33,379 nucleotides of DNA, from contig JAUTXN010000332.1 of NCBI GenBank assembly GCA_030838045.1, positions 1-33,379 on the forward strand, read 5' to 3'. Both the position numbers and the translations under genes were made by a program. Position 1 is the first letter of the stretch; every line of letters begins with the position of its first letter. The notes below the pieces were generated by a model. The model did not search any database, had not been told where the DNA came from, and saw only the letters and a program-made list of their open reading frames with translations. The DNA is from Acidimicrobiaceae bacterium (GTDB lineage: Bacteria > Actinomycetota > Acidimicrobiia > Acidimicrobiales > Palsa-688). Of this stretch, positions 1-9,982 are shown in pieces.

Positions 1-710
1 TAATCATGTCTTGACTCCGGTGGTGGATTCGGCTCTCCCAGCAGATCCCCGAGCCCCTCGCGAATGCTCGCCAGGTCACGACGCAGGTTAGCAGTCTCGG
101 CCTCCAGCGCCATGATTCGTTCAATCACGGAGGAGTTCCGGCCTGACGATCGCACGGAGCCGTCCGGCCCGTCCGATCCATCACGCCCTTCACGGATCGC
201 CGTGGGACCGAGAAGGTGGGTGTAGCGATCCTCCCGCTGCCCGGGCATCCGTTCGACCAGGCGAGCCAAAGGTTCGGGTCGCCGGGCCAACCGATCCAAG
301 ATGCCGGGGATGCCCCCGAGGTCGTTCAGGTCGTTGACGTCGCCGTACCGTTCTGTGCGCGCCGCCAATTCGTTCTGGGTCTGACCGCCGCGCAGGAGCA
401 GGACCGCCAGCACGGCCAGTTCCTGGGGCGACAACGCCCAGACCTCGTCGAGGACGTGGCGATATTTGGTCACCCGGGCGTGCGCCGGGTAGACGATGCG
501 GATCAGCTTGGCCTCCCGCAACGAGGTCAAGGCGGCATTGACTGTGTCCTCGCGGTAGCTGACGACCGGCTCCCGGTTGCTGGTCTGGTTGCAGGCCGCG
601 ATCAGGGCGTTCATCGTCAACGGATAACTCTCAGGCGTGGTGGCGCCCTTTTCGATCAGGCAGCCGAGGACCCGTTGCTCTTCGGCCGTCAGCTGTGCGG
701 TTTGCTCCAC
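1..710 (-). CDS. yceH: YceH/DUF480 family protein, GTG start, runs to the window edge
   Basis: Reverse complement reads [125 protein letters not shown]..., matching the YceH pattern ([39 protein letters not shown]). Not in the ORF track, probably because of the GTG start and edge truncation. Confidence 0.9.
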   Translation of the reverse strand, partial: MEQTAQLTAEEQRVLGCLIEKGATTPESYPLTMNALIAACNQTSNREPVVSYREDTVNAALTSLREAKLIRIVYPAHARVTKYRHVLDEVWALSPQELAVLAVLLLRGGQTQNELAARTERYGDVNDLNDLGGIPGILDRLARRPEPLARLVERMPGQREDRYTHLLGPTAIREGRDGSDGPDGSVRSSGRNSSVIERIMALEAETANLRRDLASIREGLGDLLGEPNPPPESRHD

Positions 711-807
711 GGCGGGAAGCCTACGGGGGGCGTCGAGATGGTCGGAACGGTCGGTGCCCGGCCGTATGATGCAACGCCTCGGACGATCGACCAGAAGGGA
801 GGGATCG

Positions 808-3708
808 GTGCCCGGCATCACGCGCGACAGCTTCAGTGTTCGTGCCGAACTCGTCGCGCCAGACGGCCGTTCGCTCACCGCATACCGGCTGGATCGGCTC
901 CCACCGACGTTTGATATCGGCAGGTTGCCCTTTTCCCTGAAGATCCTTTTGGAAAATCTTCTGCGCCACGAGGACGGGGTGACGGTGACCGCGGCCGACA
1001 TCGAGGCGCTCACCGGCTGGGAGCCCGGCGCCGAACCACGCCAGGAGATCAGCTACGCCCCGGCCCGGGTTTTGCTGCAGGACTTCACCGGCGTGCCGGC
1101 CGTCGTGGACCTGGCTGCCATGCGTGACGCCATGGCCGCCATGGGCGGCGACCCCGACCGGGTGAACCCGCTGATCCCAGCTGAGCTGGTGATCGACCAC
1201 TCCGTGGTGGCCGACGTGGCCGGCGTTCCCGACGCCTTCGCCCGCAACGCGGCATTGGAGTTCGACCGCAACCGGGAGCGCTACCAGTTCCTGCGCTGGG
1301 GCCAGACGGCGTTCGACAACTTCAAGGTGGTCCCGCCCGATACTGGCATCTGCCACCAGGTCAACCTGGAGTACCTGGCCCGGGTGGTGTTCGTGGACGA
1401 CGTCCTGGGCCTCGTGTACCCCGACACCCTGGTGGGGACCGACTCCCACACGACGATGGTCAACGGTCTCGGGGTCCTCGGCTGGGGTGTGGGCGGGATC
1501 GAGGCCGAGGCCGCGCTGTTGGGCCAGCCGGTGTCCATGCTCGTGCCCAAGGTGGTGGGCTTCAGACTCACCGGGGCGTTGCCCGAGGGTTCGACGGCCA
1601 CCGACTTGGTTCTCACGGTCACCGAGCTGTTGCGGCGCCATGGCGTGGTCGGCAAGTTCGTCGAGTTCTACGGCGAGGGTGTGGCGGCGGTCCCGCTGGA
1701 AAACCGGGCCACCATCGGCAACATGTCGCCCGAGTACGGATCGACCTGTGCCATTTTCCCGATCGATGACGAGACGCTGCGATACCTCTCATTTACCGGC
1801 CGCCCGGCAGCGCACGTCGCCCTGGTCGAGGCGTACGCCAAGGAACAAGGCCTGTGGCACGACCCGACCCACGAGGCGCAGTACTCCGAGCGCCTCGAAC
1901 TCGACTTGTCCACCGTCGAGCCCAGCCTGGCCGGGCCGTCGCGGCCCCAGGACCGGGTGCCCGTGACCGCCGCCAAGGCCATGTTCCGGGTCGCCCTGGC
2001 GACGTCGGTTCCGACCGACGCCCGCCCGGCCACCCCACCGGCGGCCACCCCACCGGCGGCTACCCCGGCCCATGACGCCGCCGAGGGCACGGAGGCCGAT
2101 TCGTGGCCATCCGGGGTCATCAACGGCACGCCCGACGAGGCGCTGGTCGAAACCTTTCCGGCCAGCGACCCGACTGCCCCTGGGCGCGGCGATGGTTCCC
2201 GCGAACGGGCCGGACCGAGCGCCCCCGACGTCATGGGGGACCGGCTGAGCAACCCCATCCCGGTGACGCTCGCCGACGGCACCTCCTTCGAGATCGACCA
2301 CGGCTTCGTCGTGATCGCGGCCATCACCAGTTGCACCAACACCTCCAACCCCTCGGTCATGATCGCGGCCGGCCTGCTGGCCAAGAACGCCGTCGAGCGC
2401 GGGCTGGTCGCCCAACCCTGGGTCAAGACATCCCTCGCCCCCGGGTCGAAGGTCGTCATCGACTACTACGAACGCTCGGGGCTGCTGCCCTACATGGAGA
2501 AGTTGGGCTTCGGCCTGGTCGGCTACGGCTGCACCACTTGCATCGGCAACTCCGGCCCCCTCCAACCCCAGCTCAGCGCCGCCATCGACCAGGGCAACTT
2601 GGCCGTGGTGGCGGTCCTCTCCGGCAACCGCAACTTCGAGGGCCGTATCAACGCCGACGTGCGGATGAACTACCTGGCGTCGCCCCCGCTCGTCGTCGCC
2701 TACGCCTTGGCCGGGACGATGGATGTCGACCTGCGCCAGGAACCCCTCGGCCTCGACAGCGACGGCCATCCGGTGTTCCTGCGTGACCTCTGGCCGAGCG
2801 CCCACGAGGTGAGCCGGGTGGTCGCCGAGGCCATCGCCTCGGACATGTTCCGCAAGAGCTACGCCTCGGTGTTCGACGGCGACGCCAACTGGAACACCCT
2901 CGACATCCCGACCGGGCAGCGGTTCGGGTGGGACGGCGCCTCGACGTACGTCCGCAATCCCCCGTACTTCGAGGCCATGTCGGCCGAGCCGACGGGCATC
3001 GGCGACCTTCACGGCGCCCGGGTCCTGGCCAAGCTGGGCGACAGCGTCACCACCGACCACATCTCGCCTGCCGGCAGCATCCGCCGCAGCAGTCCCGCGG
3101 GCCGCTGGCTGGAGGAGCAGGGCGTGTCGGCCGCCGACTTCAACTCCTACGGCTCCCGGCGGGGCAACCACGAAGTCATGATCCGCGGCACCTTCGCCAA
3201 CATCCGGCTGCGCAACCAGCTCGCCCCGGGCACCGAGGGCGGCGTGACCCGCCACTTGCCCGACGGCCAGGAGATGGCGATCTACGACGCGGCCATGGCC
3301 TATCAGGGCGAGCACACCCCGCTGCTCGTACTGGCCGGCAAGGACTACGGGTCCGGGTCGTCACGGGACTGGGCGGCCAAGGGCACCCGCCTGCTCGGCG
3401 TCCGGGCAGTGCTGGCCGAGAGCTTCGAACGGATCCACCGCTCCAACCTGGTCGGCATGGGCGTGCTGCCCCTGCAGTTCAAGGGCGAGACGGTGGCGTC
3501 GCTCGGCCTCACGGGCGAGGAGGTCTTCGACATCACGGGGCTGGCGGGCCTGGCCGACGACGACCGGCTGCCCGACGAGTTGGTGGTACGCGCCGACAAC
3601 CGGGAGTTCCGGGTCCAGCTGCGAATAGACACCCCGAAAGAAGAGGAGTACTACCGCCACGGCGGCATCCTCCCCTACGTGCTCCGCCAGCTGCGGGACC
3701 GCCCCTAA
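808..3708 (+). CDS. acnA: Aconitate hydratase (AcnA type); GTG start at 808 more likely than the track start at 637
   Basis: Aconitase motifs: [121 protein letters not shown]. Confidence 0.96.
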   Translation: MPGITRDSFSVRAELVAPDGRSLTAYRLDRLPPTFDIGRLPFSLKILLENLLRHEDGVTVTAADIEALTGWEPGAEPRQEISYAPARVLLQDFTGVPAVVDLAAMRDAMAAMGGDPDRVNPLIPAELVIDHSVVADVAGVPDAFARNAALEFDRNRERYQFLRWGQTAFDNFKVVPPDTGICHQVNLEYLARVVFVDDVLGLVYPDTLVGTDSHTTMVNGLGVLGWGVGGIEAEAALLGQPVSMLVPKVVGFRLTGALPEGSTATDLVLTVTELLRRHGVVGKFVEFYGEGVAAVPLENRATIGNMSPEYGSTCAIFPIDDETLRYLSFTGRPAAHVALVEAYAKEQGLWHDPTHEAQYSERLELDLSTVEPSLAGPSRPQDRVPVTAAKAMFRVALATSVPTDARPATPPAATPPAATPAHDAAEGTEADSWPSGVINGTPDEALVETFPASDPTAPGRGDGSRERAGPSAPDVMGDRLSNPIPVTLADGTSFEIDHGFVVIAAITSCTNTSNPSVMIAAGLLAKNAVERGLVAQPWVKTSLAPGSKVVIDYYERSGLLPYMEKLGFGLVGYGCTTCIGNSGPLQPQLSAAIDQGNLAVVAVLSGNRNFEGRINADVRMNYLASPPLVVAYALAGTMDVDLRQEPLGLDSDGHPVFLRDLWPSAHEVSRVVAEAIASDMFRKSYASVFDGDANWNTLDIPTGQRFGWDGASTYVRNPPYFEAMSAEPTGIGDLHGARVLAKLGDSVTTDHISPAGSIRRSSPAGRWLEEQGVSAADFNSYGSRRGNHEVMIRGTFANIRLRNQLAPGTEGGVTRHLPDGQEMAIYDAAMAYQGEHTPLLVLAGKDYGSGSSRDWAAKGTRLLGVRAVLAESFERIHRSNLVGMGVLPLQFKGETVASLGLTGEEVFDITGLAGLADDDRLPDELVVRADNREFRVQLRIDTPKEEEYYRHGGILPYVLRQLRDRP

Positions 3709-3831
3709 AGGCTGCCTGGGGAAAAGCCTCGCCGGCGACCGGCAGGCGGATGCCTGGGGTAGTGAGCCCAATGCGGCGGTAGGCGGGCGCCGACCACAGG
3801 AGCGGGGAAGCGGCAGTAGCGTTGCCGAGCG

Positions 3832-5229
3832 GTGGGCACCGCGGCCGCATTCTTCGACCTCGACCGGACGCTGCTGCGAGGCGCCAGCGGACCCGTCCTG
3901 GCGGAAGCCCTGGGACGGGCCGGGGTCGTGCCCAACCGCACCCTTCCCGGTCAGGGCTTGCTCTACAAGGCGTACGACCGCTTTGGTGAATCCCTGCCCG
4001 GCATCGCACTGGCCCGCATGGCGGCCGCCGCGGTTCGAGGCCGGCGCCGCTCGGCGTTGGTGGCGGCGGCCGAGTCGGCCACCGACGCCCTGGTGGAAAT
4101 GGTCGCGCCCTACGCCATGGCCCTGATCGAGGAGCACCATCAGGCCGGGCGACCGGTCGTGCTGGCCACCACCTCACCGAGGGACCTGGTCGAACCATTG
4201 GCGCGGCGGCTCGGGCTCGACGACGTCATCGCCACCCGCTATCAGGTGACCGTCGACCGCAAGGGCGCGGAACGGTATACCGGCCGGTTGGACGGTGCCT
4301 TCATATGGGCCGCCGGGAAGCTGACCGCGGTCCGGTGGTGGGCATCGGAGCACGACATCGAGCTGGCGGACAGCTGGGCCTACTCCGACAGCGTGTACGA
4401 CCTTCCCCTCCTCTCGGCGGTCGGCCATCCCGTGGCGGTCAATGCCGACCCCCGCCTGGCGGTGGTGGCCGCCGTTCGACGCTGGCCCCAGGTGCATCTC
4501 GACGCGCCACCGGGCGTGCCGAAGCTCATCGGCATCGAGCCGTTCGAAGTGCTGCGGATGCTGGTGCGGCCCGAGTCGTTCCCCTACGCCCGTTTCGACA
4601 TCGCGGGCACGGACAACATCCCCCGCCGGGGCCCCGCCATCGTGGTCGCCAACCACCGGAGCTACTTCGACGCCATCGCCCTGGGGCTCACCGTGATGCG
4701 AGCGGGCCGCTTGCCTCGAGCGCTGGCCAAGAAGGAGATCTTCGACGCACCGGTGGTCGGCCAGCTGGCCAAGGTGCTGGGTCAGATCGTGGTCGACCGC
4801 GACGCCGGAGGCGGCAACGCCTTGACCAGTGCCATCGCGGCCCTGAAGGGGGGCGAGGTGGTGGTCGTGCTCCCCCAGGGGACGATCCCTCGGGGCGACG
4901 CCTTTTTCTCGCCCAAGCTGGAGGGCAAGACCGGAGCCGCCCGGCTGGCCGCGGCGACCGGTGCGCCTGTCATCCCGGTCGGCATGTGGGGCACCGAGAA
5001 GGTATGGCCCCGGTCGGCCCGGATGCCCAACATGACCAATGTGCTCAATCCTCCGCAGGTCCGGGTCCGGGTCGGTCCTCCGATAAAGGGACTGACGGGC
5101 GACCCTCGGGCGGACACGGTCAAGATCATGAAGGCGATCTCGGCCCAGCTGCCTCCCGAGGCTGGCCGGGCCCGCAAACCGTCCGGCGACGAGCTCCGCC
5201 AGGCTCAACCACCCTCTCGGGAGGCGTGA
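3832..5229 (+). CDS. HAD-IB phosphatase fused to 1-acyl-sn-glycerol-3-phosphate acyltransferase (PlsC)
   Basis: N-terminal HAD motif FFDLDRTLLRGAS and DSWAYSDSVYDLPLLSAVGHPVAVN; C-terminal PlsC motif VVANHRSYFDAIAL and LPQGTIPRG. Confidence 0.9.
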   Translation: MGTAAAFFDLDRTLLRGASGPVLAEALGRAGVVPNRTLPGQGLLYKAYDRFGESLPGIALARMAAAAVRGRRRSALVAAAESATDALVEMVAPYAMALIEEHHQAGRPVVLATTSPRDLVEPLARRLGLDDVIATRYQVTVDRKGAERYTGRLDGAFIWAAGKLTAVRWWASEHDIELADSWAYSDSVYDLPLLSAVGHPVAVNADPRLAVVAAVRRWPQVHLDAPPGVPKLIGIEPFEVLRMLVRPESFPYARFDIAGTDNIPRRGPAIVVANHRSYFDAIALGLTVMRAGRLPRALAKKEIFDAPVVGQLAKVLGQIVVDRDAGGGNALTSAIAALKGGEVVVVLPQGTIPRGDAFFSPKLEGKTGAARLAAATGAPVIPVGMWGTEKVWPRSARMPNMTNVLNPPQVRVRVGPPIKGLTGDPRADTVKIMKAISAQLPPEAGRARKPSGDELRQAQPPSREA

Positions 5230-5250
5230 AGGCCCGTTCGCGTTCCTTTC

Positions 5251-5288
5251 TGTTCACTACGCGATGAAATAGATACATGTAGTGAACA
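5251..5288. repeat. Perfect 10-bp inverted repeat TGTTCACTAC-N18-GTAGTGAACA between convergent genes
   Basis: Arms at 5251-5260 and 5279-5288 are exact reverse complements. Confidence 0.7.
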
Positions 5289-5306
5289 CAATGGTTCGTC
5301 GAGGCG

Positions 5307-8300
5307 TCAGGCGCCGCCGACGCGGCCGACGGTCTGGGCCTCGAGGCGCTTGACCCGGCCCAACGGGACCACATGCCAGAACTCGGCGACCGCGTCCGTC
5401 CAGTTCTCGAGCAACTGCGCCGCCCGGGGGGAACCGGTGAGCTCGTAGTGCTGCTCGATCAGCCACCGCAGTTCCTGTTCGTCGCCTGAGTCGAGCCGGG
5501 TGGGCTCGACCAGCGCCGGGTTGACCTGTCCGGTCGCCCGGTGGTCCGGATCCCACAGGTACACGCCGCCGCCGGTCATACCGGCGCCCACGTTGTAGCC
5601 GATCGGGCCCAGCACGACGATCGTCCCGCCGGTCATGTACTCGCAGCAGTGGTCGCCCGCCCCTTCGACGACCGCCGTCGCCCCGGAGTTGCGGACCGCG
5701 AACCGCTCGCCGACCGAGCCCGCGATGAACACCGTGCCGCCGGTGGCGCCGTACAGGCAGGTGTTTCCCGCCAGTACCGGATAGCCGGCATCGTCGGGCG
5801 GTGGCTGGATCACGATGCGGCCGCCGCCCATGCCCTTGCCGACGTAGTCATTGGCCTCCCCCGACAGGTCGAGCCAGATGCCGTCGGTGATGAAGGCGCC
5901 GAAGCTCTGTCCGGCCGAGCCGTGGAGGCGTACCCGAACGCGGCCGCGCGGGGTCGACGTGCCGAACTCCAGGGCCAGGGCCCCGCCGAGCGCTGCGCCG
6001 AACGTCCGATCGCCATTGGTGATCCGGTAGGAAAGCTCGAAGCGCTCGCCGTCCCACACCGGCCGGTAGGCGTCGGCCAGCAACCGATCGCCGAGGGCCG
6101 ACCTGGACCGCTGCATGGCGACACCGGAAATGTAACGCCGAGGACTGTCGGGATCGACGGGGGGCACCAGCAGAGGCGACAGGTCCAGGCTGTCGGCCCG
6201 GGCGTTGCCGACCGTCTTCTGCCGAAGGCATTCGACCTGGCCGACCGCCTCGTCCATGGAGCGCAATCCGAGCGATGCCAGCCCCTGGCGGACTTCCTCG
6301 GCCACGAACAGGAGGTACTTGGCCACACCCTCGGCAGTGCCTGCGAACTTGGCACGCAGATGGGGGCGCTGGGTGGCGATCCCGGTGGTGCAGGTGTCCT
6401 TGTGGCACGCCCGGAGCATGACACAGCCCTCGGCGATCATCGCGCCCGTGCCGAAGGAGAACTCGTCGGCACCGAGAAGGGCGGCGATCAGCACGTCGCG
6501 GCCAGTGAGAAGGCCGCCATCGATGCGCAGCCGGACCCGGGCCCGCAGCCCGTTGTCGACCAGGGCCGACTGAGTGTCGGCCAGGCCCAGTTCCCAGGGC
6601 ATCCCGGCGTGCTTGATCGACGACAGGGGAGAGGCGCCCGTCCCGCCGTTGGCGCCGCTGATGTGGACCACCTCGGCCAGCGCCTTGACCACGCCCGCCG
6701 CGATCGTGCCGACCCCGTCCTCGGCGACCAGCTTCACCGACACGTCGGCGAATGCGTTGATCTGCTTGAGATCGAAGATGAGCTGAGCCAGGTCCTCGAT
6801 GGAGTAGATGTCGTGATGGGGAGGTGGCGAGATCAGCGTCACTCCGGGTTGGGTGTGGCGCAGGCGAGCGATCTCGTCGCTCACCTTGTGGCCCGGCAAC
6901 TGGCCGCCTTCGCCCGGCTTGGAACCCTGGGCCACCTTGATCTGGAGCTCGTCGGCGAACGCCAGGTATTGCGGGGTGACGCCGAAGCGGCCGGACGCGA
7001 TCTGCTTGATCTTGCTGTTCTTGTCACCTGTCGGCTGGCCTCGGGTCCGGAACCGGTGGGGGTCCTCGCCTCCTTCGCCGCAGTTGGACCGCCCGCCGAT
7101 GAGGTTCATGGCCTCGGCCAGGGTCTCGTGGGCCTCGGCCGACAGGGAGCCGTGGCTCATGGCGCCGGTCGAGAATCGCTGGGCGATGGCCGTCGCCGGC
7201 TCCACCTCCTCGATGTCCACCGGGGGGCCGGCAGGCACCAGTTCGAATAGATCCCGGACCTCGGTCGTGGGCCGGCTGTTGACCAGCTTGCAGAACGCGT
7301 CGTACAACGCCGTGTTGCCTTCGGCGATGGCCCGTTGCAGCAACTTGGCAGCGATCGGACCGCCCTCACCGCTCAGGCCGCCGTTGCCATTGGCGCCGGG
7401 GCTCATGCTGTGGGCCTGGAGGGCGTCGACGACCGACTTGTTGTGGGTGTGGTACTCCCCGCCTCGCTTGAGGTCGCGGTAGTAGCCAGGATTTTCCAGG
7501 GTGGGCGCCTTCTCGGCTTCCCAGCTGGCGGCGGCGTGGCGGGCGATGGCGTCGGCGCCCAACTCGTCCCAGCCGATTCCGGCGATGACCGTCGGCATGC
7601 CGGCGAAGCAACAGTCGACGACCTCGTGGCCGAGACCGATGGCCTCGAAGATCTGCGCGCCTCTATATGAGTCGACGGTCGCGATTCCCATCTTGGAGAG
7701 GATCTTCAGCACTCCGTCTTCGGCCGCCGCCTGGAACCGCTCCTGAGCCTCGGGAGCCGACAAGTCGGAGTCCTCGGATGCGTCGGCGTCCGCGGCAACC
7801 GTTTCGAGGGCCAGCTGGGGGCAGACGGCGTCGGCACCACAGCCGAGCAGGCAGGCGATGCCGTGGACATCCCGGGTGTCGTCGGCCACCACGATGAGGC
7901 TGGCCTGGGTGCGCAGCCCCGAGTCGATCAGGTGATGGTGGACGGCGCCGGTCGCTAGCAAGGACGGTACCGGCACCCTGGTGGCGGACACCCCGGAGTC
8001 GTCGATCAGCAACAAGCCCGCACCGAGGGCCACGGCGCGCTCTGCTTCTACCCGCAAGCGATCGATCGCGGTCGCCAGCCCGGCCGGGCCTTCACTGGCC
8101 GGGAACGTGGCGTCGAGGCGGACGGCAGGGAAGGGGGCGGTGGCGGCGTTGGTCAGGGCGACGACCGCGGAGGGGAACAGGAAGAACGTGTCCATCTCCA
8201 CCAGCTGGGCGGCCGCCGGGACCTCCGACAACAGGGGGTGACGAGGTCCGATGAGGGTGCGCAGGCTCATGACCAGGCGCTCCCGGAGATGGTCGATGGC

Positions 8301-9791
8301 CGGGTTGGTGACCTGGGCGAAGCGCTGCCGCAGGTAGTGGTGGATGGGGCGGGGCCGCCCGGCCAGTGGCGGGAGGGGCGTGTCGTCGCCCATCGAGAAC
8401 GTCGGCTCCTTGGCGTCGCTGGCCATGGGCTTCACCATCATCCGAAGCTCCTCGACGGTGTAGCCGTGGGTGGCCTGGCGCCGGGCCAGGCTGATCGGGT
8501 CGGGGGTTTCCTGCACCGGCTCGCCATTGTTCATCTGGCGCAGACCTTCGGCCGTCCAATGGCCGTAGGGTGCCGCCGCCGTGATGCGGACCTTGCAGTC
8601 GCGGTCCTCGAGGATGCCCCGGCTCGGATCGACGAACAGCATCTGGCCGGGCCCGAGCCGTCCCCGGCGAACCGTGCCGTGGCCCGAGACGTCGACCGCG
8701 CCGGCCTCTGAGCACGCCGCCACCAGCCCGTCTTCGCAGATGGCGTAGCGCATCGGGCGCAGTCCGTTGCGGTCGAGGGCGGCACCGACTCCGACACCGT
8801 CGGAGAAGATCAGGCCAGCCGGGCCGTCCCACGGCTCGACGAGCGAAGAGTGGTACCGGTAGAAGCATCGCACTTCAGGGTCGAGGTCCCGCGAGCCCTC
8901 CCAGGCCTCGGGGATCAGCATGGCGATGGCGTGGCGGATGTCCCGGCCTCCCCGGACCAGCAGCTCGACCGCGCTGTCCAGTTGGCCGCTGTCGGAATCG
9001 GCTGGATGGAGCACCGGATGGAAGAGGTCTTCCTCCCCCAAGCCAGCATCGACGGTGCCGAGCACGGCCCGGCCTTGCATCCGACCGACGTTGCCCGCGA
9101 TGGCGTTGATCTCGCCGTTGTGGCAGAGCGTTCTGAACGGCTGGGCCCGTTCCCACGTGGGCAATGTGTTGGTCGAGAACCGCTGGTGGAAGATGGCGAA
9201 ATGGCCAACGACTTCGGGGTTGGCCAGGTCGACGTAGTAGGAGGGGAGGGCATTTGCCGCCACCAAGCCCTTGTACACGATCGTCAGGAACGAGCAGCTG
9301 GCCACATAGACCTGGGACAGGTCGGGAGCAGTGGCGATACGGCGGCGCAACCGGAACGCCGAGCGTTCCCGACCGCTGGTTGCGCCCGTCGAGAGAATCG
9401 CCTGGAGGAAGCGAGGGCGGCTGTCCCGGGCGCGGTCGCCGAGCTGGCCCTCGTCGGTCGGCGGATCCCGCCATCCTTCGACGGTGAGCCCTTCGAGACG
9501 GGCCAGCTCCTCGATCCGAACCCGGGGGTCGTTGTCGCCTCGGACAAACAGGTTTGCCACGCCACGGTCAGCGCCAAAGATGGCCGCCGGAATCGGAAAC
9601 AACAGACCGGCTCCGTCGCCGGTCTTGGCGTCGGCTGCCACGGCTCCGCGATGTATGACACACGCCAGGCCGCCCAGTGCGGCTTCGATGATGTGGCGGG
9701 AAGCCCGGCCGTGGGCATCGGCGACGAAGCCGATGCCACAGGCGTCGCGCTCGCGCGTAGGTCGCGGCAGGGTATGAGTCGAAGGGCGCAT
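5307..9791 (-). CDS. gltB: Glutamate synthase large subunit; start at MRPSTH more likely than the longer ORF
   Basis: N-terminal class II amidotransferase RDACGIGFVADAHGR; FMN/Fe-S region GGEDPHRFRTRGQPTGDKNSKIKQIASGRFGVTPQYL and CHKDTCTTGIATQRP; C-terminal GXGXG repeat domain. Confidence 0.95.
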   Translation of the reverse strand: MRPSTHTLPRPTRERDACGIGFVADAHGRASRHIIEAALGGLACVIHRGAVAADAKTGDGAGLLFPIPAAIFGADRGVANLFVRGDNDPRVRIEELARLEGLTVEGWRDPPTDEGQLGDRARDSRPRFLQAILSTGATSGRERSAFRLRRRIATAPDLSQVYVASCSFLTIVYKGLVAANALPSYYVDLANPEVVGHFAIFHQRFSTNTLPTWERAQPFRTLCHNGEINAIAGNVGRMQGRAVLGTVDAGLGEEDLFHPVLHPADSDSGQLDSAVELLVRGGRDIRHAIAMLIPEAWEGSRDLDPEVRCFYRYHSSLVEPWDGPAGLIFSDGVGVGAALDRNGLRPMRYAICEDGLVAACSEAGAVDVSGHGTVRRGRLGPGQMLFVDPSRGILEDRDCKVRITAAAPYGHWTAEGLRQMNNGEPVQETPDPISLARRQATHGYTVEELRMMVKPMASDAKEPTFSMGDDTPLPPLAGRPRPIHHYLRQRFAQVTNPAIDHLRERLVMSLRTLIGPRHPLLSEVPAAAQLVEMDTFFLFPSAVVALTNAATAPFPAVRLDATFPASEGPAGLATAIDRLRVEAERAVALGAGLLLIDDSGVSATRVPVPSLLATGAVHHHLIDSGLRTQASLIVVADDTRDVHGIACLLGCGADAVCPQLALETVAADADASEDSDLSAPEAQERFQAAAEDGVLKILSKMGIATVDSYRGAQIFEAIGLGHEVVDCCFAGMPTVIAGIGWDELGADAIARHAAASWEAEKAPTLENPGYYRDLKRGGEYHTHNKSVVDALQAHSMSPGANGNGGLSGEGGPIAAKLLQRAIAEGNTALYDAFCKLVNSRPTTEVRDLFELVPAGPPVDIEEVEPATAIAQRFSTGAMSHGSLSAEAHETLAEAMNLIGGRSNCGEGGEDPHRFRTRGQPTGDKNSKIKQIASGRFGVTPQYLAFADELQIKVAQGSKPGEGGQLPGHKVSDEIARLRHTQPGVTLISPPPHHDIYSIEDLAQLIFDLKQINAFADVSVKLVAEDGVGTIAAGVVKALAEVVHISGANGGTGASPLSSIKHAGMPWELGLADTQSALVDNGLRARVRLRIDGGLLTGRDVLIAALLGADEFSFGTGAMIAEGCVMLRACHKDTCTTGIATQRPHLRAKFAGTAEGVAKYLLFVAEEVRQGLASLGLRSMDEAVGQVECLRQKTVGNARADSLDLSPLLVPPVDPDSPRRYISGVAMQRSRSALGDRLLADAYRPVWDGERFELSYRITNGDRTFGAALGGALALEFGTSTPRGRVRVRLHGSAGQSFGAFITDGIWLDLSGEANDYVGKGMGGGRIVIQPPPDDAGYPVLAGNTCLYGATGGTVFIAGSVGERFAVRNSGATAVVEGAGDHCCEYMTGGTIVVLGPIGYNVGAGMTGGGVYLWDPDHRATGQVNPALVEPTRLDSGDEQELRWLIEQHYELTGSPRAAQLLENWTDAVAEFWHVVPLGRVKRLEAQTVGRVGGA

Positions 9792-9982
9792 TGGATGGGC
9801 TCCTGCTCGTGGGGACGTATCGCCCGACCGGGGCCTTCCCCGTTGAAGGGGAGGCCGCGCTGCCACCCATCCCGGTCTTGGGAGTAAGCCGCGAATGTAT
9901 CGCGTCAGGACCATGGGTCTGCGACGGCAGCCACCCGGTAGCGTTCGGTGATCGGGTCCGACTTTCGGTAGGGAAGGGATCG

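Noticed and set aside
751-816. 12-bp direct repeat TCGGTGCCCGGC upstream of acnA
   Set aside because: Two copies only, in biased composition, one covering the proposed start; could be chance.
216-914. 232-aa plus-strand ORF
   Set aside because: Lies opposite the clear yceH reading frame on the minus strand; its sequence is low-complexity and family-less.
1789-3315. 508-aa minus-strand ORF
   Set aside because: Antisense shadow of aconitase.
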